The notes under the pieces were generated by a model, which ran no database searches, was not told the origin of the DNA, and worked only from the letters and a program-made list of their open reading frames with translations. The translations under genes and the position numbers were made by a program. A stretch of DNA of 64,000 bases from Massariosphaeria phaeospora (Eukaryota; Ascomycota; Dothideomycetes; Pleosporales): positions 434,001 to 498,000 of the forward strand of contig JAADJZ010000016.1 in assembly GCA_011032825.1 (NCBI GenBank), in the 5' to 3' direction. The stretch's first letter is position 1. Every line of letters starts with the position of its first letter. Below, piece by piece: positions 53,149 through 64,000 of this stretch.

Positions 53149-56100
53149 TTAGTGTAATAGGTTCCGCAGCGACGGACTGGCACTGGCACCTGTGTTCATT
53201 CGCGCCTCTGGTGCCATCAGAGGGGGAGCGTCCCGCATTATCGCATCTCTAGGAGTCGATGGCCGGGTGTTGAGGGTAGCAGGACTGCCGTGTTGAAACG
53301 GGGAGTACTGGGGGATTTGCGGTGGCCCGGTATACGGACTCTCACTCGACCGTGACGAGTGGTGGCCATGGGGGTGAGTGGGCGAGTAAGGCATTCGAGG
53401 CGACTGCATGCCGTTGACCATCATCTGTCCGTTGCTGAGGTGAAGAGAAGGAGGGGGACCGCTAGTGGGGGGATGAGGCGGTGGATATGGACCTCGCAGG
53501 GGTGCTGAAGTCATCTGTGGATGACCAGGTGGCCCTGTGTATGGCGGGTATCCGTTCCCCTGGTGTATCGGGTTATACGGAGAGTGAAACTGCGGAGGAT
53601 GCACAAGAGGAGCTGAAGGCGGGTGGCCCATGCCATTGTGGAGAGCGTGGGATGACGGCACATGGTGTGCAGGGCGTGGAGGACCTGACGGACCTAGTTC
53701 TGGTGGCAGAACACCTGGCGGAAAATCTCTTGATGACATAATAGGCGGGGCGCCATTGCCGCGCCAGATTGGCAGATCAGCTGGCACGCCATTGCCGTGC
53801 CAGGTTGGCAGTGGAGGAGGCTGGTGTTGCGGAGGCATATTTGGGGCAGGCGGGTGCCACGGAGCTCCGAGAGTGGACGGCAGGGGAACAGATTGCGGTA
53901 ACGATGATAACGGCGGTGACCGGACAGGGAGTTGTTGCTGTTGAGGCTCTGGGTGAACCGATGCTGATTTCTCCCGTGGTTCAGGCTCTTCCGGCACGTT
54001 CAGTTTCTTCCAGTGGCACTTCTGGCACATGTAAGCGATAGGCCGGGCACTCGCAATATCAGTCTCCACCCTTAAACTAGCCTGAGGCTCAGGCGATTCC
54101 ACCGGCGGAGCATCAGGCATAGTGTGGTCTCCACCGTTGGCTAGAGGAGGTCTGTCAGGGTGTGGCGTCAGGTCTGATGCAGCAGACACAGCGGGCTCTA
54201 CCCCGTTTGTTACGACAGGGCCGTCCACAGCGCGAGACGTAGTCTGCGGAAGTTGCTCTGGCTCCTCGACTTTCCACCACCTCGGACTGGCGTCGACCTT
54301 GCACTTGGTACAAGTCCGCTCGGGTTTGGCCACAGGGACTTCGGGCGGCTCATCGTCCTTGACAGGAAGGCCTACGTTTGAGGGTCGGCCTCTTGCCGAA
54401 GTGGGTGTTTGATTCGCGACCGTGGACGTCCGGCGGCTGGGGCCTGGTCCTGACGCCTGTGGGACAAGGCGGGTCGACTGATCGACGAGATTGGCTTTCC
54501 GCGCGGTTCCAGTGAGTGTCAGATCCGCTTGTTTGAACTCACGCGCAAACAGTTGCAGAGCGACCATGTCTGTGCCTTCCACGATCTCATCCATTTTGTG
54601 AACAATGGTCTTGGGCGAATGCTCCTTGCACCATATCGCGGCTGTCATCGAGCCGGTGTCGCCGTTGATCGTCACCGTCGGTACCGCGTCTCTTCGCGTA
54701 GCTTTGACAGGGGTGATGTCGAAGCCGAAGGTGTATCCAGCACTGTGCGCGCAGCCGACATGAAAATTCGCATGACACTGCAGACACGGCACACATGCCC
54801 CGCTATGCGATTTGCAGAGCTTGCAGACCATGTCGTACCGAAAGGAAGGTGCGCCGATGCCTTCAACCATGTCGAGCCGGTTCGCGCTACTGAACTTTGT
54901 CTCGGGAAGCCAGATGGCGCAGTAGACGTGTACCCAGTTGTTGTCGGCCGTGCGCTTCAGCGGCTCACGCGGGATGATTGGCCGGCCCTTTTCTTCCTGT
55001 TTCAGGCGGTAATCTTCTCTAGCTCTGTCAACAAGCTCCTTCTCCAATCGCTCTTTCTCCCTATCCCTGTCGGTCTTTTTCTTATGTGATACCTTCGGTG
55101 CCTCGTAGGGGTCGAAATCTGTAACTTTGTGAGGACATAGAACACACTCGTAGTTCTGTAACTTATTAGCAGAACCCTTCGAGTAGGATAAGGTTACTTA
55201 CGTAGGACACGCTCTCCTTCTTGTCGTTTTTGCACGTGTCACAGAACCATTTGCTAGCCTGCCGAACCTCTTCAATGCCGTAACAGGACTTGTGAACCGT
55301 CATCCGGCATGCGGCGCATTCCAGGCGTGTTCCATCTGTTTGCCGACACACCGCGCATGGGATAGTTTTCAGCCGCGGTGGATTCGGGACGGGAGGAGGC
55401 GTGGGTGCTTTCGGTGGAGGTGGTGGCGGTTTCTCCTTTTCCTTCTTCTTTACAATAGGCTCAACGTAGGGTGTTGATGCGCCGCTATCCACAGCAGCCA
55501 CGGCAGTGGTTTTCTGCTTCTTTTTCGGAGGCTCGGCAACGGACTGGGCAATAGCAGGCGGTGGGTCTACGTAGTCCGGAATTCCGTTCATGACGCCGGT
55601 GTCGGATTGGGCAGCGTAGACCTCCCTCAAGAGCTCTTCGTCAATCCTCCGCTTCCAAGCTTTGCCGCCGCCTTGAGCAACCTTTTTAGCAATCTCATCA
55701 GTGTTTTCCCATTTGACTGCATATTTGCGCCAAAGGTTGGCACAGCGCTGGCAAAGCGCAACGACGTAGCCGTTTGCTTTATCTTTGCTAGATCTCCCGT
55801 CTGCAGCCACTGTTTGTCCAGGGACAGCGCCGGGTGCACGTCGCCATTGTCGCGAATGCCGGACGGTGCAGAACTTGCACTGGAAGGTTCGCTTGCGATG
55901 TACGGCCTTGTTGCTGTCGAAAGCGGAGTCGTCAACATCGTCCGCAATGTCGTCGAGAAGCCGTGTTTGAGAGTCCGATTCGACCACCTTTTTATTCCGG
56001 CCTTTTCGGTTGCTGTACGTGCCCCAGATGTCTCTGCCCTTGGGCGTCTTCTTCCACATGTAGTAGTAGCGCACTGCATCGCCGTACAACATATTCTTGC

Positions 56101-58597
56101 TGACATGTAAGCGGACGCTCCGGATTTCTGAACCGTATTTGGCGACTCCTTCGTTCCACTTCTTCTCCTCTTCCTTTGTCAGCTCGGGTATCTTCAAATC
56201 TTTCCGTTTGTCGATTTTTTTGACGTGCTTCAGCGCTACGTCTGCATCATACCCGTGCTTGGTGAATAGCGACAAGCATTTGTCGAGGAAGTCCGTTTGC
56301 CACGGCTCGACTCCAACATGGCTAGCCAGACCTTTAGCCCGCTTCATGTAGGTTTCTACCTGCTCCTGGCTAGCTGTGGGCGCGTCGTCTTCCCCTCGAC
56401 CAGAGGGAACACCAAAAGGAGGCAGCTTGAACATTGGCTCCGCAGTACACTTCGAGTCTTTGACTGGGAAGTCTTCACCGCGCTTGACGTACCCTGGCGG
56501 CTCGTCCATGACCCACTTCGGCCGCTTTGCCTTCTCGATCTTGTCCGCTTCTATAGCAGCGACCGTCTCTTTGGAAAGTTTTGCATCTTTCTTGTGACTT
56601 GCTGTTTTGACATATCGCTTCTTGATTTCCGCAGGCTTCACGAGCTCCACAGGCCGTCCATGCCATACATTCACGTTGGCTTGGTGTCGCGGGCCGAGTC
56701 GAGAACTGGCACGGGGGTAGATAGCTCGGTCGTCGTACTGTAGAGCATCCTCTACTCGGCAATGGATCCCTAGGTACCGCATCGGCCACTTTTTCGCCAG
56801 TGCTACCTCGGCCTGGGTCGCGGGGTGAAGATCCATCTGGATGTCCGAGTCGTTCGGGCTTGGCGCAGTCGTATCGCCGCTCGCCTCCTCCTCTTCCTCA
56901 TCAACCATCTCCTCGTCATCCCCCTCTTCGGTCCCACCCACTAGTGGAGTCCGGCGAGCTTCCAGCTTCTTCTCCTGAGCCCTGCTGCACGGTCCGCACG
57001 CCCAAGCAAATCCACGTGACGGCTTTTTCAACAGTGGCGGACGAACGCAGTTCATGTGATAGGTGTTGCGACAAACAGCGCACTCTACAGAGTCATTCCT
57101 GCGATCTTGTTAGCTGCTAGTATTCGAATGCAAACTTCGCGACTCACGTTGCACAGAAACCCACGCAGCGTTTGCAGGATTTCACCGCACTCGTCAACTC
57201 TTTCACGCGGCTCGTCTCTAGACAGATGTATTTCCATCGTTCGTCTAGAGCTTTCTTCACCTTCTCCGGCACGTTGATGACTGACTTGGTCGGAATGACG
57301 TCGTACCACCGGTGGATGAAGCGATCAAAGACTTGATTGAACCAGAAGCAGTCCTTCTTCTTGCGGTACTCGTCCAGATCTTTGATTTCGGTTCGGTGCA
57401 GAATCGTGCATCGGCCTCTCAATGACGTAATCGGGCAGATATCCGAATGCATCGTGGCGTAGACTAGACGCGTGTCGTTGTTGTAGCGTTGCACATCACG
57501 CGGGCGGTAGAACCAGTTCACTCGAAACGTGTCGATGCGGGCTTTGGGGTCGCCGTTGACATGGATAAACTCCATGACCCTACATAGGTAGTACGGCTCG
57601 CCGGGCGGCTCGCAGACGAGAAATACTTGGTCTAGACATTTGGTCAGAAAAGGGCTTAACAACGAGGACGATGATAGTAGATTGAGGGGAAGATGGGAAA
57701 ACGAGGGGAAAATTAAAACTAACCATCGACAGATAATACATCGCCATTGTCGGCCACCAAGCGGCCGTTCTGAAGAAACGCGCCCGTCTTCTCAAAGGTC
57801 ATCATGTTTGACTCGCGCGTGCTGTTGGCGGCTATCATGGCGTCTTTCGCACGCCGCGCTCCCACTTGGCTTGGCGCGGCGGCATGCGCGTGATTGCCAT
57901 TTGTAGCGTGGCTGGCTGCATTTTTCCGTCGTTTGGGTGGCGGCGCTGGATTATTGATCGGAGTCGTAGCCGCAACAAAAGTCGAGGTGCCTGGAATATC
58001 GACGTTGGCTGGGGTGTCTTTGGGGGTGGGCCCGGAGGTGCCCCACGGCGCATTGCCCTGTCCAGCGCCGGAACCTTTCTTCCCACCGACACCTGAAGAA
58101 AGCCCGCTCTCAGTAGCCACCGACCCACGCGACGGCGGCTCTGATATGATCCCATTTCCATTCATGGCTGCCTGTTGCAGCTCGAAATCCAGCTCCACGT
58201 CCTCCGCATAATTGATTCGCGACGTGCCGGGTCGATTTCGCGATCGCGTCCCGTATGGCGCCGCAGCGGTCTCCTTGGGCTCCTTCGCCGAGGCGTGCGA
58301 CGAACTCGACGTGGTGGCCGTCATGGGCTCCGACTGCGCGGGTGGCTCTGCGGCGGAGAGCGTGCCGTTGGCAGAGGGTGCAGGCTGGCGGAGGTCCGAG
58401 GCCACGGCTGCAGGCGTGGAGGTCCTCGTCGAAGATGCCTTGCTAGGCGCCTTCGAGGGAGGCATATCGTCGACGGCGGTGGTGGGGTTGGCGGAGTTGT
58501 CATGCGCGTGATCCTCGCTGCGCGCTGCTTCTGCGTTGGGGCGATTCACGGCTCTGAACGAGGAGCCCTCACCTCCGCCGTTCCGCACGTCGACCAT
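53149..58597 (-). CDS. SNT2: BAH-PHD-SANT chromatin regulator Snt2
   Basis: Four exons on the minus strand (57724-58597, 57148-57631, 55202-57098, 53149-55155) encode 1753 residues. In order: a disordered N-terminus; a BAH domain (about 292-430, FLVCEPPGEPYYLCRVMEF); PHD1 (about 448-495, ECAVCRNTYHMNCVRPPL); an acidic stretch and an ELM2-like region (about 555-620); a SANT-like segment (about 758-812, KKWNEGVAKYGSEIRSVRLHV); a Cys4 GATA-like finger (about 858-916, CKFCTVRHSRQWRRAPG with CQRCANLWRKYA); PHD2 (about 1032-1078); an extended PHD (about 1086-1250, YECVLCP, HVYCAIWLPE, CVPCLQCHANFHVGCA, IWCKEHSP); and a Pro-rich C-terminus of about 350 residues. This is the Snt2 layout; in yeast Snt2 works with Ecm5 and Rpd3 in stress-responsive histone deacetylation, and in plant-pathogenic fungi it affects autophagy and development. 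Confidence 0.93.
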
Positions 58598-61461
58598 GGC
58601 GAAATACCCCTGCACGGGACAGTTTCACCACAGCTGGCGGCGAGAAGAGCCCGCGGGGAACCCTCTGAGGGCAGACGCGGGCCGGCGTCAGCGTAGCGGG
58701 TGTGGAAGTGCCCGAGAGATTCGAGTATCAAGGCAGCATGGGAAGCCCCAACGGCGCATACATGAACAATGTCGAGGTGGGGAGGGCGGAAATCAGCACA
58801 AACGGAACTTGTGAGCAGTGGTATCGATGCAGGCGATGCCGGGGGTGCCAAAGACAGTGCTTGGGGGACAAAAGCGCGGCGTGGTGTGGGTTGAAGGAGA
58901 GTGTAAGTGGACAGATGCGAAGAAGGGTTGGGCGGAATAGATCTCCTGCCTGGGTCCAGTCCTTAGAGCGAGGTGTGCCAAGCGTTCCCGCAGGTGGGCC
59001 TAGAGGATGCCGGCTACTGCTGCTGACCCAGCAAGGGTTTTCTAGTAATAATATCTAACGCCCATCTCCATCCGCCCAGCGGTTGGCTCCCAACCCGGCT
59101 GCACCCACGCCTCGCACCGTACACGCGTGCCGTGCCCGTGGGGATTGATGGGGGTTGCCGCTCGCTCGTCAACGCTCTGACTAGGTTTTCCACATCGGAC
59201 CCTGGATGGGCACACTCGATGGTGCTCGAGCCTTCGGCGCACGTCGTGTCAAGAACCGGCTCGAACTGCCCCCGGTCACAGGCACGCCAGCGCATCTGTC
59301 TGCGTGGGAGAGGTGTCTGTATCAAGTCTACAGCGCTGCCGGTCATGGTGGGCAAACCTCACGCGGAGAATGGCGGCGGATGCCCGGCTGGTGTGCAGAA
59401 GAATGCAGCGCCGCAAAATCCCACACACTCATTTTCCATCCCCAAATCCATCTCGAGATACTCCTCGCATGCGTCTTGCAGCGGACGGCTAGCATGATCC
59501 ATCGCAGCAGTTTTGGGCGGCCCCAACTCGAGGAGGCGAGGTTACCACACCACCGAATGCCGTATGAAGTCAGGGCAAGGACGAGCTCTAGCTCCATTCG
59601 GCGCCGGCCAACCGCGTGAAGCCACCCTCAGTACGACTACATCACCCTTTGTCTCAAACGCCACGACGGGTCTGCGCTCCATTCGCCGATATAGACTGGC
59701 TGTCTATTTCTGAATTGTGGTCTGCTCGAGTCTACTATTACATACGATCGCCCTGTGCCGTGGCGCGCTCCAGACAATGGATAGGGAACCAGGCGGTCGG
59801 CAGCAACACGGCGCAGACCACCCCACCAGGTTTCCTTGCCAATCGAAGACAGATTCTACCCGGTACTCCTCATAGAGTATATCTTTTCGGCAAGACTGAC
59901 AAAGTTTGCTATAGTCTTGCGGAAGGCAAAGCCCTATCAAATCTACCACACTAGATAATGCCATGACATCGCCAGCAAAAGCGAGAGGGGCAGAGCAAGG
60001 CTAGCTTGTACCGACGCATTCTGTCTCGGGCATGAAGGCGCTAGACGAAGCGTTGCGTTTGGCCTCGTCACGGCAGGTCTTTATCCCCGCGAGACAGAGG
60101 TGAGAAGTCGTTTAGTTCTGAGGCTGGCCCTAGCGCTCGACGTGCTTGAGCTAAGCCTCTTTCGGCGCGCCACCGACCTGAACCCGACCACAGGCCGTCA
60201 TGCTGTTCCAATAACCACCAATCTTCAATCCGCTCTTCGATCCGCGTTTAATCGCGACTCGCACCTCTGAAATGTCGCTGGTCCCGGCTGGATCTCTGCG
60301 TACGAAGCGTGTAAAGCTGCGCCTGCACCTCGACCCAACGCATGTCGAGTGACGCCAGACGGGGATTGACAGGGTTCCGGGAGCACGACCCAGCAACATG
60401 CTCCGGTGCGACATCAGCTGCTCCTTCAAAAATATCTCATCATATGCAATCGTCGCAGCCGCACTAGATGCCCTCGATGCAGCTTTTGTCGTTCTGCTGG
60501 TAGACGTGGTTCTGCAGTTGTTACTCAGCCCCATGACAGTTCGGATACGATGTCCGCTGTTGAGACTTGGCACACCGGCTGACCGCGGTCGAGCAACGAT
60601 TGCATCTCATTGTACCGGCACACAATAGCATCCTTTGTCGCTATCTGTCCAGACTGTTCGAGGACGACCACAACACTATCGGTAACACCGCCAGGCACTC
60701 AAAGTCCGATCTTCCAGCGAGTGACATCCGAAAAAGCGCCGCAACTCCATCTACGTCTGGGGATAGGACCAACAGAATGCTAAGTAATACATCATATACT
60801 AGAACATCGGGACTGTTCTGGCCACTACGCAGTAAAAACTCAACTAATGGCACCTTCAGCTGTTGCCACCGCAGCGATGTCCGATGGGCTCAACACCACA
60901 CGGCAGCCCCCAATATCTGTCCAACCACAGCAGTTGCTGGTTAGCATTCGTTGACAGCTCAGAAAATGGCGCTGCTAATTTTTCTCCCACGATGCAACTA
61001 ATTCTGCGGCTAGGGGTAAGAGTGCGCACTTGGCCAAGCATTCCCTCGATTCCTCTTGCGCACTGTGAGTTGAACCGTCGCTAGTCGTTGCGATGGGCTG
61101 TGGAACACACGAGCTGCGGAGTCACGCACACATCGGCTGGTAATCTGGTTATCCATGGTTCACATGTCACACGAGCAACACGAACGAACATTTTTTCAAA
61201 CGGCAAATGCAACCAATCAACGCGCTAGATATCCGATCATTACATTTGGAAACAGCGATACACCAGCGAGACCACACTTCTCAACGTTATCATCCAGCGT
61301 CTGTAACCAAACTATTACCGCAGCAGTGCACTAAAGTATGGACTGAATCCAAGTTACCGTCTCACTCTACCCCGCATTCCAACTTTCACACCGCGACATC
61401 AATCGTCCGACCAGCCACCTCTTTATGCCTCATCTCACATCAACAACGATGGAATTAGGTT
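58598..61461. other. 2.9 kb intergenic region upstream of SNT2
   Basis: It holds the SNT2 promoter and leader (58598 to about 59,100) and then sequence without a convincing gene. One minus-strand frame at 60151-60573 (140 codons, Arg/Ser-rich, ending GRVQVGGAPKEA) has no stop but also no domain, so I leave it unannotated. No transposon ends or terminal repeats were seen. Confidence 0.5.
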
Positions 61462-62085
61462 TTACAATGCGAAGATCGCTAGAAGACCAGCCAGGCCGGC
61501 ACCGAACATGTGGACTGCATTCGCGTTGGCAGCGCCGCTCGGGTTACCGCCAGCAGCAGAGTTAGTCGCAGATGGGTTGCCCGTTTCAGATCCAGTAGAA
61601 GCACCTGCTGTTTAGTGTCAGTGTTCATTCGGAGGTAGTATGTGTCTGCGTCTTCGCTAGCAGTCACACGTACCGGTACCAGCGGCGGCGTCGGTGCCAG
61701 TGGGTTGGGCTTTGTTGCTCGCAACCTGGGACGCAGCGTTGGAGGCTTGCTGTCCAAGAGGAACAGTCTGGCTGCTTGGGAACAAGCTACCGATGCAGCC
61801 CTGGACACAGTCTGAGAACTTCTGGGTGGCCTCAGGGGAACCGTCACCCTGGTCGCACTTGGCCGCACACTCGTTGGTCCCAATGACCTGGGATTCGTTG
61901 GGACGGGCGATTCCGAGGCACGCAGCCTGGCAGGTAACGTCGCCAGGTGTGCACGCGATCGCGCAGCTTTGAGAAGGAGTAAGGTTTCCAGAGGCCGCGG
62001 CGGCCGGGGCGCTGGTGATGGAAGCGTCCTGCGGTATGGCGAAAGCACCGACAACAAAGGACAGGAGCACGGTAGAGTACTTCAT
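61462..62085 (-). CDS. Secreted GPI-anchored cysteine protein with four CX3C pairs
   Basis: Exons on the minus strand are 61674-62085 and 61462-61604, giving 184 residues. A signal peptide (MKYSTVLLSFVVGAFA) leads to a small Cys domain with C41-x3-C45, C52-x3-C56, C73-x3-C77 and C93-x3-C97: eight cysteines in four CX3C pairs with intervals 6, 16 and 15. A Ser/Thr/Ala/Gly-rich linker follows, and the protein ends in a hydrophobic segment (MFGAGLAGLLAIFAL) after small residues, a typical GPI-attachment signal. It is therefore likely a plasma-membrane or wall protein. It differs from CFEM spacing. Similar unnamed proteins exist in other filamentous fungi as I recall, but no function is known to me. 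The intron is 69 nt. Confidence 0.85.
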
Positions 62086-62511
62086 TTTGATTGTTTGGTT
62101 GGGTGGGTTGTACGAAGGGGTGCTACTAGATGGGACGGTAGTACGGTCGGATTTGGATAATTAAGAGATGTAAGACTGTGAGCGAGTGTAAGTCAAAAGT
62201 ATGATGAAGAATGCAAGCAAAAAGCGAGTGTGGGAAGACGTCAAAGCGAGGAAGACCTGAAGCAGCGAAGCCGTCCCATCTTATTGCTGCCCACAAGTCA
62301 AGAGCCAAGGGGCTCTCCCGCTGTAATTGCTTAATCTTCTTAGCGACAGCTATCCCGATCTGGACTAGTGCGTTCGGGCGAACCTTATTGTTGGGCCGCG
62401 GTTCCTCTCCGCTGCAACGCGCTAAAAGTTAGAAACGCGTCAACCCAACATCACTCTACAACTCCAAATGCAACAACACGCCAGCTTGCCGTCCAGTTTC
62501 TCGTGAGCCAG
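62086..62511. promoter_or_regulatory. Divergent promoter of the GPI protein and MPH1
   Basis: 426 bp between divergent starts. No TATA box is clear on the MPH1 side. The stretch at about 62150-62210 is A/G-rich. Nothing else was recognised. Confidence 0.4.
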
Positions 62512-64000
62512 ATGGACAGCGATTACGATGACGACCTTGACGACACAGCATTTTTGGAGGCGGCTACACAAGCAGAGAAGGATGACTCGCCTCCATTCCA
62601 GGCATCCCCCCGTCCACTGAAGCGACGGAAGATCGCACAAGCAGATGACAGGACTGCGTCCATTCCGCCAAAACGAAAACAAAATCAACGTCGGAGGCCT
62701 TTTGAGGATTCATCAGACGATGAAGAGGGCTCTGACCAGGCTTTCAAACCAGCTGTCGCCACCGCCGGTCGTAGAGCGTCGACTGGATTTGACGAGGAAA
62801 CTCCCTCCGACTCAACTAAGCAGAGACGCAGAGGGAAATCACGCGCAAAAGATGAAGCCGGAGATGGAAGCTGCTCGCCAACCAAAAAGTCTCTGATGTA
62901 CAAGAAAGACAGGATCCACGTACCGACTGCATTCGTGGATCTCACCGACATTTTCCAGACACAGCCTTCGCGGGAGGACTCACCGCCGTGGAGACCGCGG
63001 GGCGCAATATGGTCCAAGTCAGCGCTCCCCATTGGCGTGCATCGACCGGCCTCAGCCCTGAACTCTACGCGCACCATGACTTTACCAGACAAACAGTCTA
63101 TATCGTCTAGGCCAGCTTCGCGGGCGTCGAAGACTCCTGTAGAGTCGGTCTTCTCCAAAGCTGAGCCGTCGCCCACGCTTCCAACAGAGGCGAATGCATC
63201 TGTGGACTATGACCCAGCTGGGGAACTAGCCGATCTGCCTTCAGATGCGTTTGCTTCGTCATCATCGTCGCCTCAGAAGCACGATGGGGATGTGGTTCTA
63301 ATGTCAGAAAGGCGCACCCGGGTGATGGCACCACAGGCAGGATTACGGCAGACGACCTTGTTCGGCCGTGGTGAAGCTAACGGTCAGGTTGCACCCTCAC
63401 AGGTCAACAAACGCTACAGTTTTATAGTTGACCAGAAGGAGGAACCCCCCACGCACCACAAGCTTGACCTGGAGGCGGCAAAGACGTGGGTGTATCCGAC
63501 GAACCTAGGTGTTACCCGAGACTACCAGTACAATATTGTTGCCCGAGGACTATTCCACAATCTCCTCGTGGCGCTTCCAACTGGTCTAGGAAAGACGTTT
63601 ATTGCAGCAACGATCATGTTGAACTGGTTCCGCTGGACGACCGAGGCGCAGATCGTCTTCGTGGCTCCGACGAAACCGCTCGTCTCGCAGCAGATTGACG
63701 CATGCTTTCACATTGCTGGTATTCCACGCTCAGCCACTACTATGCTCATTGGCGGCGTTCCTCCAGCCATAAGAGCGGAAGAATGGAAGAGCAAGAGAGT
63801 GTTCTTCATGACTCCCCAAACCTTGCTGAACGACCTCAAGTCCGGGTACGCTGATCCCAAAAGGATTGTCCTTCTCGTTGTTGACGAGGCTCACCGGGCG
63901 ACTGGCTCGTATGCATATGTGGAGGTTGTGAGCTTCTTGCGCCGCTTCAACCAGAGCTTCCGGGTTCTGGCCTTGACAGCAACACCGGGTGCGGATGTGG
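62512..64000 (+). CDS. MPH1: ATP-dependent DNA helicase MPH1 (FANCM family), N-terminal part
   Basis: A 3'-to-5' helicase of the Mph1/Fml1/FANCM group that remodels stalled forks and D-loops. The frame opens at ATG 62512 ([20 protein letters not shown]) and is still open at the window edge, giving 496 residues with no intron. The first about 300 residues are acidic and Ser-rich, with a KRRKIAQ motif and a QTTLFGRG segment. The helicase core starts at about residue 325 ([38 protein letters not shown], in pieces). Walker A is LPTGLGKT (about 355-362) and Walker B is [10 protein letters not shown] (DEAH at about 458-461), followed by LALTATPG. The rest of the gene lies beyond the window. Confidence 0.93.
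   Translation, partial: MDSDYDDDLDDTAFLEAATQAEKDDSPPFQASPRPLKRRKIAQADDRTASIPPKRKQNQRRRPFEDSSDDEEGSDQAFKPAVATAGRRASTGFDEETPSDSTKQRRRGKSRAKDEAGDGSCSPTKKSLMYKKDRIHVPTAFVDLTDIFQTQPSREDSPPWRPRGAIWSKSALPIGVHRPASALNSTRTMTLPDKQSISSRPASRASKTPVESVFSKAEPSPTLPTEANASVDYDPAGELADLPSDAFASSSSSPQKHDGDVVLMSERRTRVMAPQAGLRQTTLFGRGEANGQVAPSQVNKRYSFIVDQKEEPPTHHKLDLEAAKTWVYPTNLGVTRDYQYNIVARGLFHNLLVALPTGLGKTFIAATIMLNWFRWTTEAQIVFVAPTKPLVSQQIDACFHIAGIPRSATTMLIGGVPPAIRAEEWKSKRVFFMTPQTLLNDLKSGYADPKRIVLLVVDEAHRATGSYAYVEVVSFLRRFNQSFRVLALTATPGADV

Noticed and set aside
58702..59058. 118-codon plus-strand frame with several Cys near the SNT2 start
   Set aside because: It lies in the SNT2 leader on the opposite strand and shows no domain or signal peptide; Cys content alone is not evidence.
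60151..60573. 140-codon minus-strand frame rich in Arg and Ser
   Set aside because: No domain, signal or splice partner was found; frames of this size occur by chance in GC-rich DNA here.

Overview
The window is a 64 kb stretch of nuclear DNA from a filamentous ascomycete (Pezizomycotina). The evidence is gene content plus many short introns (46-93 nt, with a few longer) that have GTRNGY-type donors, CTRAY-type branch points and YAG acceptors. Several single-copy genes are immediately recognisable as ascomycete. The proline/serine-rich proteins and GC-rich coding sequence would fit a Dothideomycete, but the sequence alone does not prove the class. I rebuilt exon structures by hand and accepted a junction only when the reading frame and family conservation both agreed. 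No tRNA, rRNA, CRISPR array or intact transposon was seen.

Layout. 0-3.5 kb: the 3' end of an ELMO/CED-12 gene, then a two-exon gene for a serine-rich fungal protein. 5.8-19.1 kb: a dense housekeeping block with chaperonin CCT4 and proteasome ATPase RPT1 (divergent, sharing 337 bp), succinate dehydrogenase flavoprotein SDH1, ribosomal protein uL3, the PP2A regulatory B subunit CDC55, and a UDP-GlcNAc transporter of the YEA4 type. 19.4-29.2 kb: an accessory-looking stretch with two large intronless membrane proteins of unknown function in divergent orientation, a secreted haem cytochrome (AA8) plus PQQ-sugar dehydrogenase (AA12) fusion, and an intronless coiled-coil protein. 30.9-42.4 kb: cell-polarity and wall-integrity genes (an MSB1-type protein and the RLM1-type MADS-box factor) and a penta-EF-hand protein, separated by long gene-free DNA. 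43.4-58.6 kb: ERO1, a rhodanese/CDC25-like protein, alanyl-tRNA synthetase with an in-frame mitochondrial extension, a small conserved fungal protein, a PY-motif membrane protein and the chromatin regulator SNT2. 61.4-64 kb: a GPI-anchored secreted cysteine protein and the 5' part of the MPH1 helicase gene.

Functional links. CCT4/RPT1 (protein folding and degradation) and ERO1 are proteostasis genes. CDC55, MSB1 and RLM1 act in polarity, stress and cell-wall signalling, and YEA4 supplies UDP-GlcNAc for glycan or chitin synthesis. These are neighbourhood associations, not operons. The most notable observations are an 8-nt microexon in RPT1, very short exons in CCT4 and the PEF gene, two introns without in-frame stops and of length divisible by three (ERO1, YEA4), a pentanucleotide repeat in ERO1 intron 2 that is complementary to a copy downstream of the gene, the two-start organisation of alanyl-tRNA synthetase, the AA8-AA12 enzyme, and a secreted protein built from four CX3C pairs.
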